From a virus, in IMG/VR virus record IMGVR_UViG_3300025310_000212, positions 1 to 26,429 of that record: 26,429 bases of DNA; one strand, given 5' to 3'. The translations under genes were made by a program, and so were the position numbers. Positions within the stretch are counted from its first letter, which is position 1, and each line of letters opens with the position of its first letter. Shown piece by piece: positions 1 to 7,535 of the stretch. The notes beneath the pieces were generated by a model, which did no database searches, was not told the DNA's origin, and saw only the letters and a list, made by a program, of their open reading frames with translations.

Positions 1-279
1 TCATTCGTCCACTCCGATGCCCAGGATCGCCAGGGCCGCGTTCCGCACGTTGATCAGCATCTCGATCGCCTCCTCGTCGGTGACGACCCGACGCAGGTAT
101 CGCGACCACACGCGGCGGGTTTCCGCGACCAGCTCGTCGGTGATCCAATCCGCCGACAGCGGCCGCCGGCGTGAACCCGCCGGGTGTCCACTTTCCTCGT
201 GGGCGCGAAGATGTCCAGTCCCTTTTTGACGGGATTTCGCGTGACGCGCCTGCGCCATGCTTTCACCGGGATCGATCAT
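1..279 (-). CDS. Small hypothetical protein downstream of the sigma-like gene
   Basis: I do not recognise this 92-residue protein. The first ~45 residues are rich in Arg, Lys, His and Gly and look disordered. The last ~45 are predicted helical, with acidic and aliphatic residues (TDEEAIEMLINVRNAALAIL), a compact fold of the kind seen in small phage accessory proteins. Its start overlaps the stop of the upstream sigma-like gene in an ATGA arrangement (276-279), so the two are probably translated as a coupled pair. An alternative start at Met8 (258) has a slightly better purine stretch before it. The stop codon lies at the very first bases of the window. Function is unknown; the coupling suggests a role linked to the sigma-like protein. 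Confidence 0.6.
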   Translation of the reverse strand: MIDPGESMAQARHAKSRQKGTGHLRAHEESGHPAGSRRRPLSADWITDELVAETRRVWSRYLRRVVTDEEAIEMLINVRNAALAILGIGVDE

Positions 280-791
280 CGGCCGCGCACCCAGGCATTT
301 AGGCCGATTGCTTCAAAGCGCCGCCGAACGTGACCGACGATCCGCTGCACTGTCGGCCAGCTTTTCCCGAGCCGGGCGGCGATCTGCCGCACCGAGTCGC
401 CTCGCATCAGGTAGGCACAGACGATGCGTTCGAGCGCGGGAAGTTGGGCGACCGCGAGCCGGACGTCGAAACGAAGAGCGACGTTGTCTTCGTAGACGAG
501 ATGCCCGCCGTGCTCGGCTTCGGCATGGTGACGCGCCAAACGATCCCGCTCGCGATGCCATGAGCGGAGCATCGAAGTCAGGCGGTTGTTGATCAGCCTG
601 CACAATGCGGTCGATTCCTTCGCGCCGCGCTGCGGGTCGAACCGGAACCGCAGCATCGCGAGGACCAGGCGCTGCAGCGCGTCCGGCCACTCGTCGCGTG
701 GCACTCGGAACGCCCTAATTCGTGCCAGGGCGAGGTTAACTTTCCATTGTTCCAGGCATCCGTCGTACTGGTTGGTCTGTCGGGTTTTCAT
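276..791 (-). CDS. Sigma-70 region 4-like transcription regulator
   Basis: This protein of about 171 residues resembles a short phage-type RNA polymerase sigma factor. Its C-terminal ~50 residues read as a sigma-70 region 4 helix-turn-helix: LPALERIVCAYLMRGDSVRQ, then IAARLGKSWPTVQRIVGHVR. That motif recognises the -35 element in the family. The N-terminal half is helical (a stretch with RFDPQRGAKESTALCRLINN) and could be a degenerate region 2, but I see no clear core-binding signature, so a sigma-like DNA-binding regulator is equally possible. I chose the ATG at 789-791; a GTG at 822-824 would add 11 residues. The gene faces away from the rightward phage operon, with a repeat-rich control region between them. 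Inference: it controls phage transcription, possibly at that shared region. Confidence 0.72.
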   Translation of the reverse strand: MKTRQTNQYDGCLEQWKVNLALARIRAFRVPRDEWPDALQRLVLAMLRFRFDPQRGAKESTALCRLINNRLTSMLRSWHRERDRLARHHAEAEHGGHLVYEDNVALRFDVRLAVAQLPALERIVCAYLMRGDSVRQIAARLGKSWPTVQRIVGHVRRRFEAIGLNAWVRGR

Positions 792-865
792 CGCGATCGA
801 TCCGCGTCTGAGTCTTTCCAGCACCGAGACGACCTGCGTTTCGATCGCGATGTTGCTCGGAGCGG

Positions 866-981
866 CGGGGACAAATCTCTAGCTTTGGACGTGTCGCACG
901 AAAGTCACGTGTCCGACACAGTGTCCGGCCTGGCGGGGACATGTCGCCGATGTGTCGGACACGTGTCCGACATATGACTTT
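866..981. promoter_or_regulatory. Divergent control region with clustered TGTCGGACAC inverted repeats
   Basis: This lies between the leftward sigma-like gene and the rightward exonuclease gene. It contains a perfect 20-bp palindrome at 953-972 (TGTCGGACACGTGTCCGACA), a matching half-site GTGTCCGACA at 909-918, a partial GTGTCCGG at 921-928, and looser relatives around 892 and 941. An outer dyad pairs AAAGTCA (901-907) with TGACTTT (975-981); extended to 18 bp per arm it has only three mismatches. Such arrays between divergent genes usually bind a dimeric regulator. The rest of the gap (825-1062) shows no gene. A structural-RNA or replication role is also possible, because two other repeat clusters in this window have a similar style. 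Confidence 0.6.
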
Positions 982-1062
982 CGGAGAAGGGATCAAACGC
1001 GAAGGCTCTGCGGCGAATGATCTCGTGCAGGCGACACGCCGCATGCACGGGAGTCGAGACGC

Positions 1063-1868
1063 ATGGCATTCGAGCAGGTGCTTCGTTACCTGATCCGCGA
1101 ACCCGCGGAGGTCTACCACGCGAAGAGCAAAGACCACCTGACGGCGCACGCGCTGAACGAGTTCCGGCGCTGCCCGCTGCTGTACCGCAAGAAGGAGCTC
1201 GGGCTCGTGCCGGAGCGCGACACGACGGCATACCTGATCGGGCGCGCAGCGCACGCCCTGATCTGGAGGGCCGCCAGCGCTTCGAGCGAGAGTACGCGGT
1301 CGGCGGGCCGATCAATCCGAAGACCGGCCAGCCGTTCGGCTCGAACACGAAGGCCTTCGCGGAATGGGCTGAGCGGCAGAGCAAGCCGGTCCTCAGCGAT
1401 TCGCACGCCGCACTGGTCGAGCAGATGACAGCGGCTGTGAAGGAGCACACGGTCGCTGTCGAGCTGCTGGCCGACGGCATCGCGGAGGGCGTCGTCCGCG
1501 GCCGCTACGGCGCTTTTGACTGCCAGGCACGCATCGACTGGATCAACCCGGGCGCGGGCATCGTCGACCTGAAGACGACGGACGACCTGGACTCATTCGA
1601 CTTTGCGATCCGCGCGCTGGGCTACGTGCACCAGGTCGCCTTCTATCGCTCGCTCGTGGCGGTCGTCGGCGGGCACGTGCTGCCGGTCTACATCGTCGCG
1701 GTCGAGAAGCGCGAGCCGTTCCGCTGCGGCGTATGGCAGGTCGCGCCTGCGGTGCTGGAGGAGGCGCGTCGCCAGAACGAGGAGGCCATGCAGGAACTCA
1801 GCCGCTGCCGAGGCAGCGGCGACTGGTTTACGCGCTTCGAGGGTTTGCGGTTGATCGATCGGTTGTGA
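1063..1868 (+). pseudogene. RecB-like PD-(D/E)XK phage exonuclease, frameshifted
   Basis: Two overlapping frames together make one protein of about 268 residues resembling phage RecB-family (DUF3799/Exo VIII-like) nucleases, which resect dsDNA ends for single-strand annealing recombination. The first frame (1063 to ~1262) gives an N-terminus with LNEFRRCPLLYRKKELGL and GRAAHALI, including the family His. The second frame (from ~1263) continues LEGRQRFEREYAVGG and GPINPKTGQPFGS, then the catalytic core: Asp in FDCQARIDW, the D-x-K of IVDLKTT, and the YVHQVAFYRS helix. The frames join at CTGATCTGG, where one missing C would restore ALILEGRQRF. So it is either a broken gene or a one-base sequencing error. 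It heads the recombination operon with Sak4, DUF669 and RusA. The ATG at 1063 has GGAG about 12 bases upstream. Confidence 0.8.
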
Positions 1869-1961
1869 CTCCGGGCACGGGGCCGGATGGCGTGGCTGCG
1901 CACATCCCTTCCCCTTGCTCGACGCGGTCGGGACTCCCTGCACCGGCCCCGAGCCCGGACT
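1868..1961. repeat. Long imperfect inverted repeat after the exonuclease gene
   Basis: The arms at 1868-1886 and 1943-1961 pair over 19 bp with two mismatches and start right at the exonuclease stop codon. The enclosed bases can form smaller hairpins (GGATG with CATCC; CGAC-GCG-GTCG near 1919-1929). No T-run follows, so it is not a classical Rho-independent terminator. It may be an attenuator, an RNA-processing structure, or a palindromic DNA element. Nothing else is visible in the 111-bp gap before the intron. Confidence 0.55.
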
Positions 1962-1982
1962 CATAACGCGGCCGAACGAGTC

Positions 1983-2052
1983 GGAGTAGGAATCATGATT
2001 GCTCATGACCCCCTCCACGGATCCCAGCGAGCGGGACTACCGCACTGGGCTC
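1983..2052 (-). ncRNA. Group II intron domains V and VI
   Basis: Domain V (2020-2052) forms the characteristic hairpin: AGCCC and GTGCGG on one arm pair with the CCGC and CTGGG arm across a short loop. Domain VI (1983-2016) pairs GGAG/CTCC and TCATGA/TCATGA arms, with an unpaired TA on the 3' side that offers the branch-point adenosine. The encoded maturase stops only about 5 bases before domain V. Confidence 0.78.
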
Positions 2053-2057
2053 TTGCC

Positions 2058-3569
2058 TCAGGTGATCACGCCCATGCGACGCAGGGGATACGGATGGCAG
2101 ACGCGGGCCGGAGGCAGCCACGACTCGATGAGCCGGCGCATGCGGTCCCAGGACACCCGGCCGTTCTGGCTTCGGCGCCCGAGGGCGCGGTGCCAGAGCC
2201 AGGCCACCCGGAAGCGGAACGCGCTCAGCGCCCGGCCGTTCATGGGAACCCCGTAATAACGAAGATGTCCCTGAACCACCGAGCGCAGCCACTGCCCCAC
2301 GGCGGGAATCGGATCGTGCCAGCGTCGCCGAAGCTCGGCCTTGACCTCGCTCAGCTTGGCCTGCAACCTTTTTCGCATCGTCTGCCGAAGCACCGTGAAC
2401 CTCCCGTTCCTCTTCTTCCCACAGATGTGGCTAAAGCCGAGGAAGTTGAAGGTCTCCGGCTTGCCCCGACCTCTACGCCGCCGGTTCTCGGCCGCGAACG
2501 GCCCGAATTCCAGCAGGCAGGTCTTGTCGGGGTGCAGCTCCAGGTGGAACTTTTGGAATCGCTCCTTCAGTTCCGCCAGGAACCGCTCGGCCTCGGACTT
2601 GTGCTGGAATCCAACGATGAAGTCGTCCGCGTAACGCACGACGATCATGTCGCCCTGCGCGTGCTTCTGTCTCCACTGTTGGACCCACAGGTCGAACACG
2701 TAGTGCAGGTAGAGGTTCGCCAGGAGCGGCGATGCGCTGCCGCCCTGCGGCGTCCCGACCTCGCTGCGTGTCCGCGTCCCATCCTCCAGCACGCCGGCGT
2801 TCAGCCATTTCTGGATGAGCCGCACGACGCGCTGGTCCGCGACGCGGTGCTCGACGAACTTCACCAGCCAGCCGTGGTCGATGGTGTCGAAGAACCCACG
2901 GAGGTCGGCATCGAGCACCCAGTTCACCTTTCTCGTCAGCAGCCCCGTGTAGAGCGCATCCAGCGCATGATGTTGGCTGCGTCCCGGTCGGAACCCGTAC
3001 GAGAAGCCCAGGAAGTCGGTTTCGTAGATGGCGTTCAACACCTCGACCGTAGCCCGCTGGACGATCTTGTCTTCCAGCACGGGCACGCCGAGCGGCCGTT
3101 GCCGCCCGTCGGCCTTGGGGATGTACACCCTGCGAACCGGCCTGGCCCGGTACGCTCCACGCCTGAGCCGTTCGGAGAGGTCGCGGAGGTTCTCCGCCAA
3201 CGCCTCGCCGTAGGCTCGCCACGTCTGCCCGTCCACGCCCGGTGCGGCGTCTCGCTTCAAGGCGAAGTACGCCTCCCGGAGCCTGTCCAGGTTGTAGACG
3301 TGGTGCAGGAGCGCGGTGAACCGCATCTTCCTGTCCCTTCTTGCCGCTTGACGTATCCGCTCCAACGCACTGGGCATGCCGGGGGCGGCGCTGTGTCCGA
3401 TGGGCATGTTTTGTTGGGGCGGATTCCCTTTGGCCAGACCCCTTCCCTCCGTCCCCTCCGCCGCCGGTCCGCCCTTGGCAGCGCGAAGCGCTGTTGTGGG
3501 TCCGCCGCCGTTGTTCGGGGACTTCGCAGGTACTACGGGCCTGTCCGACTTCCCGGGTCCGTGCATCAT
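2058..3569 (-). CDS. ltrA: Group II intron-encoded reverse transcriptase/maturase
   Basis: A 503-residue reverse transcriptase. It aids splicing as a maturase and copies the intron RNA into target DNA during mobility. Visible motifs are APGVDGQTW, VYIPKADGRQRPLGVPVLED, the GFSYGFRPGRSQHHALDAL block, DADLRGFFDTIDH, GTPQGGSASPLLANLYLHY, the catalytic VVRYADDFIVGF, and NFLGFSHICGKK. The maturase/X region follows (SVVQGHLRYYGVPMN, VAWLWHRAL, WLPPARVCHPYP). No HNH endonuclease domain is present. The core family begins near MRFTALLHHVYNL, so the first ~80 residues are a Gly/Ala/Pro-rich extension and an internal Met may be the true start. The end is odd: related proteins as I remember them finish with a Gly/Arg-rich tail, while this one stops at LRRMGVIT. 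The YADD active site is intact. Confidence 0.93.
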   Translation of the reverse strand: MMHGPGKSDRPVVPAKSPNNGGGPTTALRAAKGGPAAEGTEGRGLAKGNPPQQNMPIGHSAAPGMPSALERIRQAARRDRKMRFTALLHHVYNLDRLREAYFALKRDAAPGVDGQTWRAYGEALAENLRDLSERLRRGAYRARPVRRVYIPKADGRQRPLGVPVLEDKIVQRATVEVLNAIYETDFLGFSYGFRPGRSQHHALDALYTGLLTRKVNWVLDADLRGFFDTIDHGWLVKFVEHRVADQRVVRLIQKWLNAGVLEDGTRTRSEVGTPQGGSASPLLANLYLHYVFDLWVQQWRQKHAQGDMIVVRYADDFIVGFQHKSEAERFLAELKERFQKFHLELHPDKTCLLEFGPFAAENRRRRGRGKPETFNFLGFSHICGKKRNGRFTVLRQTMRKRLQAKLSEVKAELRRRWHDPIPAVGQWLRSVVQGHLRYYGVPMNGRALSAFRFRVAWLWHRALGRRSQNGRVSWDRMRRLIESWLPPARVCHPYPLRRMGVIT

Positions 3570-3940
3570 CGGCGTGTGTCCTTGGACTTCCCGATGCGTC
3601 CCGCGGCCCCATCAACCGCGGGTGGACGCGGGATCTCCCGGTTCTCGCGCGAGGTGTTTCCGTACATGCACGGGGTCTCTGACCGCGCGGGGCTCCGTCG
3701 CAGCTCGCGCTCGCGCTGCGCCGGATGTGGCCTTCCGCCTTCTCCTACGGCGTCGGCGCCCCGGAGGGAATTCCTTTCGCGGCTGAATACCCGGCCTGCA
3801 CGTACCCCTGTCAACGCTTCGGCGACGCCCTCGCGGGCGTCTCCGCATGACTCGGGGCCGCTGTGGGCCGCTAACCCTTCAACGTATGACTCTTTCATTC
3901 ACGACACCTCGCCGGTTTAGCCCGGCGCACAGGAGAACGA

Positions 3941-4723
3941 ATGAAACTGCTGAATCAAATCCAACGCGGCCGAAGGGTCGCACCCCGCCGGACGCTGCTC
4001 TACGGCGTGCATGGAGTGGGCAAGAGCACGTTCGGCTCGATGGCCGAGCAGCCCGTCTTCATCCAGACCGAGGACGGCCTGAGCAACATCGAGTGCGAGC
4101 GCTTCCCGCTCGCGACCCAGTACGCCAACGTGATCGCCGCCCTGTCGGAGCTCTACACCGAGCAGCACGATTACCGCACGGTGGTCGTCGATTCGGTTGA
4201 CTGGCTCGAGCGGCTGATCTGGGCGGACGTGTGCCAGAAGCGCAGCATCGAATCGATCGAGGACATTGGTTACGGCAAGGGCTACGTCTTCGCGCTCACG
4301 CACTGGCGCGAGGTGCTGGCCGGCCTCGACGCGCTCCGCAACGAGCGCGGCATGCAGGTCATCCTGATCGCCCACGCGCAGATCGAGCGCTTCGCCAACC
4401 CGGAGACGGACACGTACGACCGCTACAGCCCGCGGCTCCAGAAGCAGGCCTCGGCGCTGGTGCAGGAGTGGTGCGACGAGGTGCTGTTCACGGCCTACCG
4501 CATCCACACGAAGACCACGAACGAGGGCTTCGACCGCAAGCGCGTGCAGGGCATCGGCACCGGCGAACGGATCATCCGCACCTCCGAGCGGCCGGCACAC
4601 GTCGCGAAGAACCGCCTGAATCTCCCGGATGAAATCCCGCTGGACTATCGCGTGTATGCCGCGTTCGTACGCGGCGAGAACCCGCTGGCAACCGCTGAGC
4701 AACCCGCTGAGCAAGGAGGCTGA
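3941..4723 (+). CDS. Sak4-like AAA_24 phage recombination ATPase
   Basis: A 260-residue P-loop ATPase of the AAA_24 (phage nucleotide-binding) family, which includes Sak4, a RecA-core relative that promotes strand annealing in phage recombination. Walker A is GVHGVGKST (residues 22-30) and Walker B is VVVDSVD (81-87). A further RecA-like strand ends in VILIAHAQIERF. The conserved middle (DIGYGKGYVFALTHWREVL) and RYSPRLQKQASALVQEWCDEVLF are typical of the family. The start follows AGGAGAACGA, part of which abuts the intron end, so translation signals survive the insertion. It lies in an operon with an exonuclease and a DUF669 protein, the usual partners. The next gene begins two bases after the stop, behind AAGGAGG. 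Confidence 0.88.
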   Translation: MKLLNQIQRGRRVAPRRTLLYGVHGVGKSTFGSMAEQPVFIQTEDGLSNIECERFPLATQYANVIAALSELYTEQHDYRTVVVDSVDWLERLIWADVCQKRSIESIEDIGYGKGYVFALTHWREVLAGLDALRNERGMQVILIAHAQIERFANPETDTYDRYSPRLQKQASALVQEWCDEVLFTAYRIHTKTTNEGFDRKRVQGIGTGERIIRTSERPAHVAKNRLNLPDEIPLDYRVYAAFVRGENPLATAEQPAEQGG

Positions 4724-4725
4724 TC

Positions 4726-5184
4726 GTGCCCAATCTGACTGGATTCAACGCCAACGAAGTCGACCCGAACTTCGCCTTCGACCCGATTCCGGCCGGCAAG
4801 TACCTGGCCGTGATCACGGAGAGCGAGACGAAGCCCACCAAGTCGGGTGTGGGACAGTACCTGCAGTTCACCTTCCAGATCATCGAGGGCGAGCACAAGG
4901 GTCGCCTGGTCTGGACGCGCCTCAATCTCGACAACCCCAATGCCACGACGGTCAAGATCGCGCGGGCGGAGCTGTCGGCCATCTGTCGGGCCGCGGGCGT
5001 ACTCGCGCCCAAGGACAGCGTCGAGCTGCACAACATCCCGCTGCTCATCACGGTCGGGCAGAAGAAGCGCGACGACACGGGCGAGATGACGAACGTCGTC
5101 AAGGGATACGGCAAGAAGGATGCGGCCGCTGCGCGCCCGTCCGCTCCCGCAGGCGGCAATGGCACGCCGCCGTGGAAGCGCTGA
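4726..5184 (+). CDS. DUF669-family ssDNA-binding-like phage protein
   Basis: A 152-residue protein of the DUF669 type, commonly found beside phage Sak4/Erf recombinases and thought to act as an ssDNA-binding protein. Typical features are FDPIPAGKYLAVITESE near the N-terminus, the QYLQFTFQIIEGEHKGRLVW strand-rich core, the TRLNLDNPNATTVKIARAEL segment, and a late strand with TVGQKKRDDTGEMTNVVKGY. The last ~25 residues are Ala/Pro/Gly-rich and end in PPWKR. That ending is basic, so it is not an SSB-type acidic tip. The GTG start at 4726 is supported by a strong AAGGAGG 6 bases upstream. It probably protects single strands made by the exonuclease and passes them to Sak4. Confidence 0.85.
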   Translation: MPNLTGFNANEVDPNFAFDPIPAGKYLAVITESETKPTKSGVGQYLQFTFQIIEGEHKGRLVWTRLNLDNPNATTVKIARAELSAICRAAGVLAPKDSVELHNIPLLITVGQKKRDDTGEMTNVVKGYGKKDAAAARPSAPAGGNGTPPWKR

Positions 5185-5260
5185 GGCGGCATCCCCGGCC
5201 CAGCGCAGAGGTCGGGCAGCGTGATGGCGCAAACGGAATGGAATCTTCGCGAGGTCACGG

Positions 5261-5653
5261 ATGACCACCATCACGCTGCCCTGGCCGCCGAGCGTCAACC
5301 ATTACTGGCGCACGTGGCGCGGCCGGATGCTCATCAGTCGCCAGGGGCCGGCCTACCGCGACCAGGTGTGCGCCATCCTCAAGGCCGCCGGCGTGACGCC
5401 TCAATCCGGGCGACTGGCTGTTCACGTCGAGCTGTACCCGCCGGACCGGCGCAAGCGCGACGTCGACAACGCGTTCAAGGCCATCGGTGACTCGCTCCAG
5501 CACGGCGGAGCATTCCTCGACGACAGCCAGATCGTGTGGCTCCTGCTCGAGAAAGCCCAGGTGGTCCCCGGCGGCAAGGTCATCGTGCGAATCGCGGAGA
5601 GGTCATGCCGAAATCCGGGGTTCCCGACAGCGAGCAACTGGAGCTTGAACTGA
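5261..5653 (+). CDS. rusA: RusA-family Holliday junction resolvase
   Basis: A 130-residue endonuclease of the RusA family, which cuts Holliday junctions symmetrically during phage recombination. The N-terminal LPWPPSVNHYW (residues 6-16) is the family signature. RRKRDVDNAFKAIGDSLQ carries the predicted metal-binding Asp67 and Asp69 with Asn70 and Lys73, and FLDDSQI supplies the third acidic position (Asp87/88). The length fits the family. The C-terminal ~20 residues (SCRNPGFPTASNWSLN) look unrelated and overlap the next gene's start, so this tail may be a by-product of overlap. The GAGGTCACGG before the ATG is a modest ribosome binding site. The 76-bp gap before it holds no credible gene. The protein completes the exonuclease/Sak4/SSB/resolvase set. 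Confidence 0.9.
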   Translation: MTTITLPWPPSVNHYWRTWRGRMLISRQGPAYRDQVCAILKAAGVTPQSGRLAVHVELYPPDRRKRDVDNAFKAIGDSLQHGGAFLDDSQIVWLLLEKAQVVPGGKVIVRIAERSCRNPGFPTASNWSLN

Positions 5654-5862
5654 TCGACTCGGCGGTGCGCTACGTCGTCATCGCCGATTGGTTCGAGTCC
5701 CGGCCGGCCTCACGCGGCGATCGCCATCGCGAGCGCCAGGCGATGGAGGCCTTCAACCGCGTGGAGGCGGAGCTTCGCGCGGCCGGCGGCCGACTGCTGC
5801 GCCGCCTGAAATGTCGCCAGCTCGCACTGGAGCGTGCGCTCGAGGAGTTGGTCGGCGAATGA
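5605..5862 (+). CDS. Small helical hypothetical protein
   Basis: An unrecognised 85-residue protein. It starts inside the 3' end of rusA (49-base overlap) behind GCGGAGAGG, and its stop overlaps the helicase start as ATGA, so it is embedded in tightly coupled translation. The sequence is predicted almost entirely helical, with an acidic N-terminal part (DSEQLELELIDSAVRYV) and a charged C-terminal part (EAELRAAGGRLLRRLKCRQ, then LALERALEELVGE). No enzymatic motif, signal peptide or membrane segment is visible. Its place between a resolvase and a helicase suggests an accessory role in phage DNA metabolism, but no function can be assigned. Confidence 0.72.
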   Translation: MPKSGVPDSEQLELELIDSAVRYVVIADWFESRPASRGDRHRERQAMEAFNRVEAELRAAGGRLLRRLKCRQLALERALEELVGE

Positions 5863-7535
5863 TTCTGCGCGCTTACCAGTGCCAGGCCGTCGAGGCGGTG
5901 TACGACCACCTGCGTACCCGCGACGACAACCCGTGCGTGGTTATCCCCACTGCGGGTGGAAAGACGCCGGTGATGGCCACGATCTGCCGCGATGCGGTGC
6001 AGCGCTGGAGTGGGCGGGTGCTGATCCTCGCCCATGTGAAGGAGTTGCTCGAGCAGGCAGCAGAGAAGCTGCGCGCGGTCGCGCCCGACGTCCCCGTCGG
6101 CGTTTACTCCGCGGGGCTGAAGCGCCGCGACTTGGGCTATGCGGTCACGATCGCGGGCATCCAGAGCGTCTATGAGAAGGCCGGCGACGTGGGCGCCGCC
6201 GACCTCGTCATCGTGGACGAGGCCCACCTGATCCCACCCGACGGCGAGGGCATGTACCGCACGTTCCTGGCGGACATGAAGCAGATCAACCCGCTGGTGC
6301 GCGTCGTCGGCCTGACGGCCACGCCGTTTCGCATGAAGACGGGCACGATCTGCGCGCCCGACAACATCCTGAACGAGATCTGCTACGAGATCAGCGTGCG
6401 CGAGTTGATTGTCCAGGGCTACCTCTGCCCGCTGCGCACGAAGGCGGGGACGGTCAAGCCTGACACGCAGCAGCTCCACGTCCGCGGCGGTGAGTACGTC
6501 GCCGGCGAGGTCGAGGAGTTGATGGACACGGACAACCTCGTCCTGTCCGCCTGCCGCGAGATCGTGCAGCACACCCAGGATCGCAGGAGCGTGCTGATCT
6601 TCGCGTCGGGCGTGAAGCACGGCCTCCACATCGCCGATGTGCTACGGACGCGCCACAAGGTCGAGTGCGGCTTCGTCTGCGGCGAGACGCTGCCATTCGA
6701 GCGCGACGAGACGCTGCGGCGCTTCCGCGCCGGCGAACTGAAGTACCTCTGCAACGTCAACATCCTGACCACCGGTTTCGACGCGCCCAACATCGACTGC
6801 GTGGCGCTTGTGCGCCCGACGCTCTCACCCGGCCTGTACTACCAGATGGTCGGGCGGGGCTTCCGCCTGCACCCGGGCAAGACCGACTGCCTCGTGCTCG
6901 ACTTCGGCGGCAACGTGATGCGCCACGGACCGGTCGATCAGCTCCGCGTGGCCGGTCTCGGCGCGGACGGCACCGGACCTGCGCCGGCGAAGGAATGTCC
7001 GCAGTGCCACGAGATCATCGCCGCCGGCTACGCACAGTGCCCGGCGTGCGGCCACATCTTCCCGCCGCCAGACCGACGCACGCACGAGGGCACCGCGACG
7101 AGCGAGGACATTCTCTCCGGCCAGGCCACGCGCACGGCGTACGAAGTCGAAGAGACGTTCTACGCCGTTCACATCAAGCGCGATGCTCCGCCGGACGCGC
7201 CCCGCACCATGCGCGTCGATTACCGCATCGGCTTCAACAACTACGTCTCGGAGTGGGTCTGCTTCGAGCACGAAGGCTACGCCCGACAGAAGGCGGTGCA
7301 GTGGTGGCGCACGCGATCGAACGAGCCCGTGCCGGACACGATCGAGCAGGCGGTCGATCTCGCCGACATGGGCGCGCTCGCTCCGACGCTGGCGATCACA
7401 GTCCTGCGCAAGCCCGGCGACAAGTATGACCGCGTCGTCGGTTACCGACTCGGCGAGAAGCCCCCGCGGCCGGATTCAGCGGAGGGTCTGCCGGAATACG
7501 TGCCGCCCATCGATGAAAGCGAGATTCCCTTCTGA
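5859..7535 (+). CDS. SF2 DEAH helicase with zinc finger and SSB-like C-terminal tip
   Basis: A 558-residue superfamily 2 helicase, an ATP-driven DNA unwinding or remodelling enzyme. Motif I is PTAGGKT (residues 30-36), motif II DEAH (120-123), motif III GLTATPFRM (151-159), and motif VI QMVGRGFR near 329-336, followed by LVLDFGGN. A zinc finger follows at about 380-401 (CPQCHEII...CPACGHIF). A C-terminal domain of about 130 residues ends in DESEIPF, which resembles the acidic-hydrophobic tip of bacterial SSB that recruits repair and replication proteins. The ATGA overlap at 5859-5862 fixes the start; a longer upstream frame from 5688 would conflict with two upstream genes. It lies between recombination genes and the primase, so a role in fork restart or origin opening is plausible. 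Confidence 0.9.
   Translation: MILRAYQCQAVEAVYDHLRTRDDNPCVVIPTAGGKTPVMATICRDAVQRWSGRVLILAHVKELLEQAAEKLRAVAPDVPVGVYSAGLKRRDLGYAVTIAGIQSVYEKAGDVGAADLVIVDEAHLIPPDGEGMYRTFLADMKQINPLVRVVGLTATPFRMKTGTICAPDNILNEICYEISVRELIVQGYLCPLRTKAGTVKPDTQQLHVRGGEYVAGEVEELMDTDNLVLSACREIVQHTQDRRSVLIFASGVKHGLHIADVLRTRHKVECGFVCGETLPFERDETLRRFRAGELKYLCNVNILTTGFDAPNIDCVALVRPTLSPGLYYQMVGRGFRLHPGKTDCLVLDFGGNVMRHGPVDQLRVAGLGADGTGPAPAKECPQCHEIIAAGYAQCPACGHIFPPPDRRTHEGTATSEDILSGQATRTAYEVEETFYAVHIKRDAPPDAPRTMRVDYRIGFNNYVSEWVCFEHEGYARQKAVQWWRTRSNEPVPDTIEQAVDLADMGALAPTLAITVLRKPGDKYDRVVGYRLGEKPPRPDSAEGLPEYVPPIDESEIPF

Larger units (their letters stand above)
1980..3930 (-). mobile_element. Group II intron with reverse transcriptase, antisense to the operon
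   Basis: On the minus strand the element begins at 3930 with the group II 5' consensus GTGCGCC. It ends near 1980 after a domain V hairpin (2020-2052, GAGCCCAGTGCGG...CTGGGATC) and a domain VI hairpin (1983-2016), with a terminal GAC fitting the usual AY end. About 360 bases before the encoded protein (3570-3930) would hold the ribozyme's early domains. Removing it restores a close fit: ...GCCGAACGA joins AGGAGAACGAATG, the ribosome binding site and start of the Sak4 gene. A GGAGA on the intron strand (3840-3844) could pair as EBS1 with TCTCC just upstream of the insertion; this is tentative. Because it is inverted relative to the operon, it cannot splice out of the operon transcript. Confidence 0.85.

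Noticed and set aside
2058-3569. Retron or diversity-generating retroelement
   Set aside because: The RT has group II maturase features and is flanked by matching intron ends; no msr/msd region or variable target repeat is visible.
1887-3920. 677-codon rightward open frame across the intron
   Set aside because: It is the antisense of the group II reverse transcriptase, whose motifs are unmistakable on the minus strand; the rightward product has no recognisable domain.
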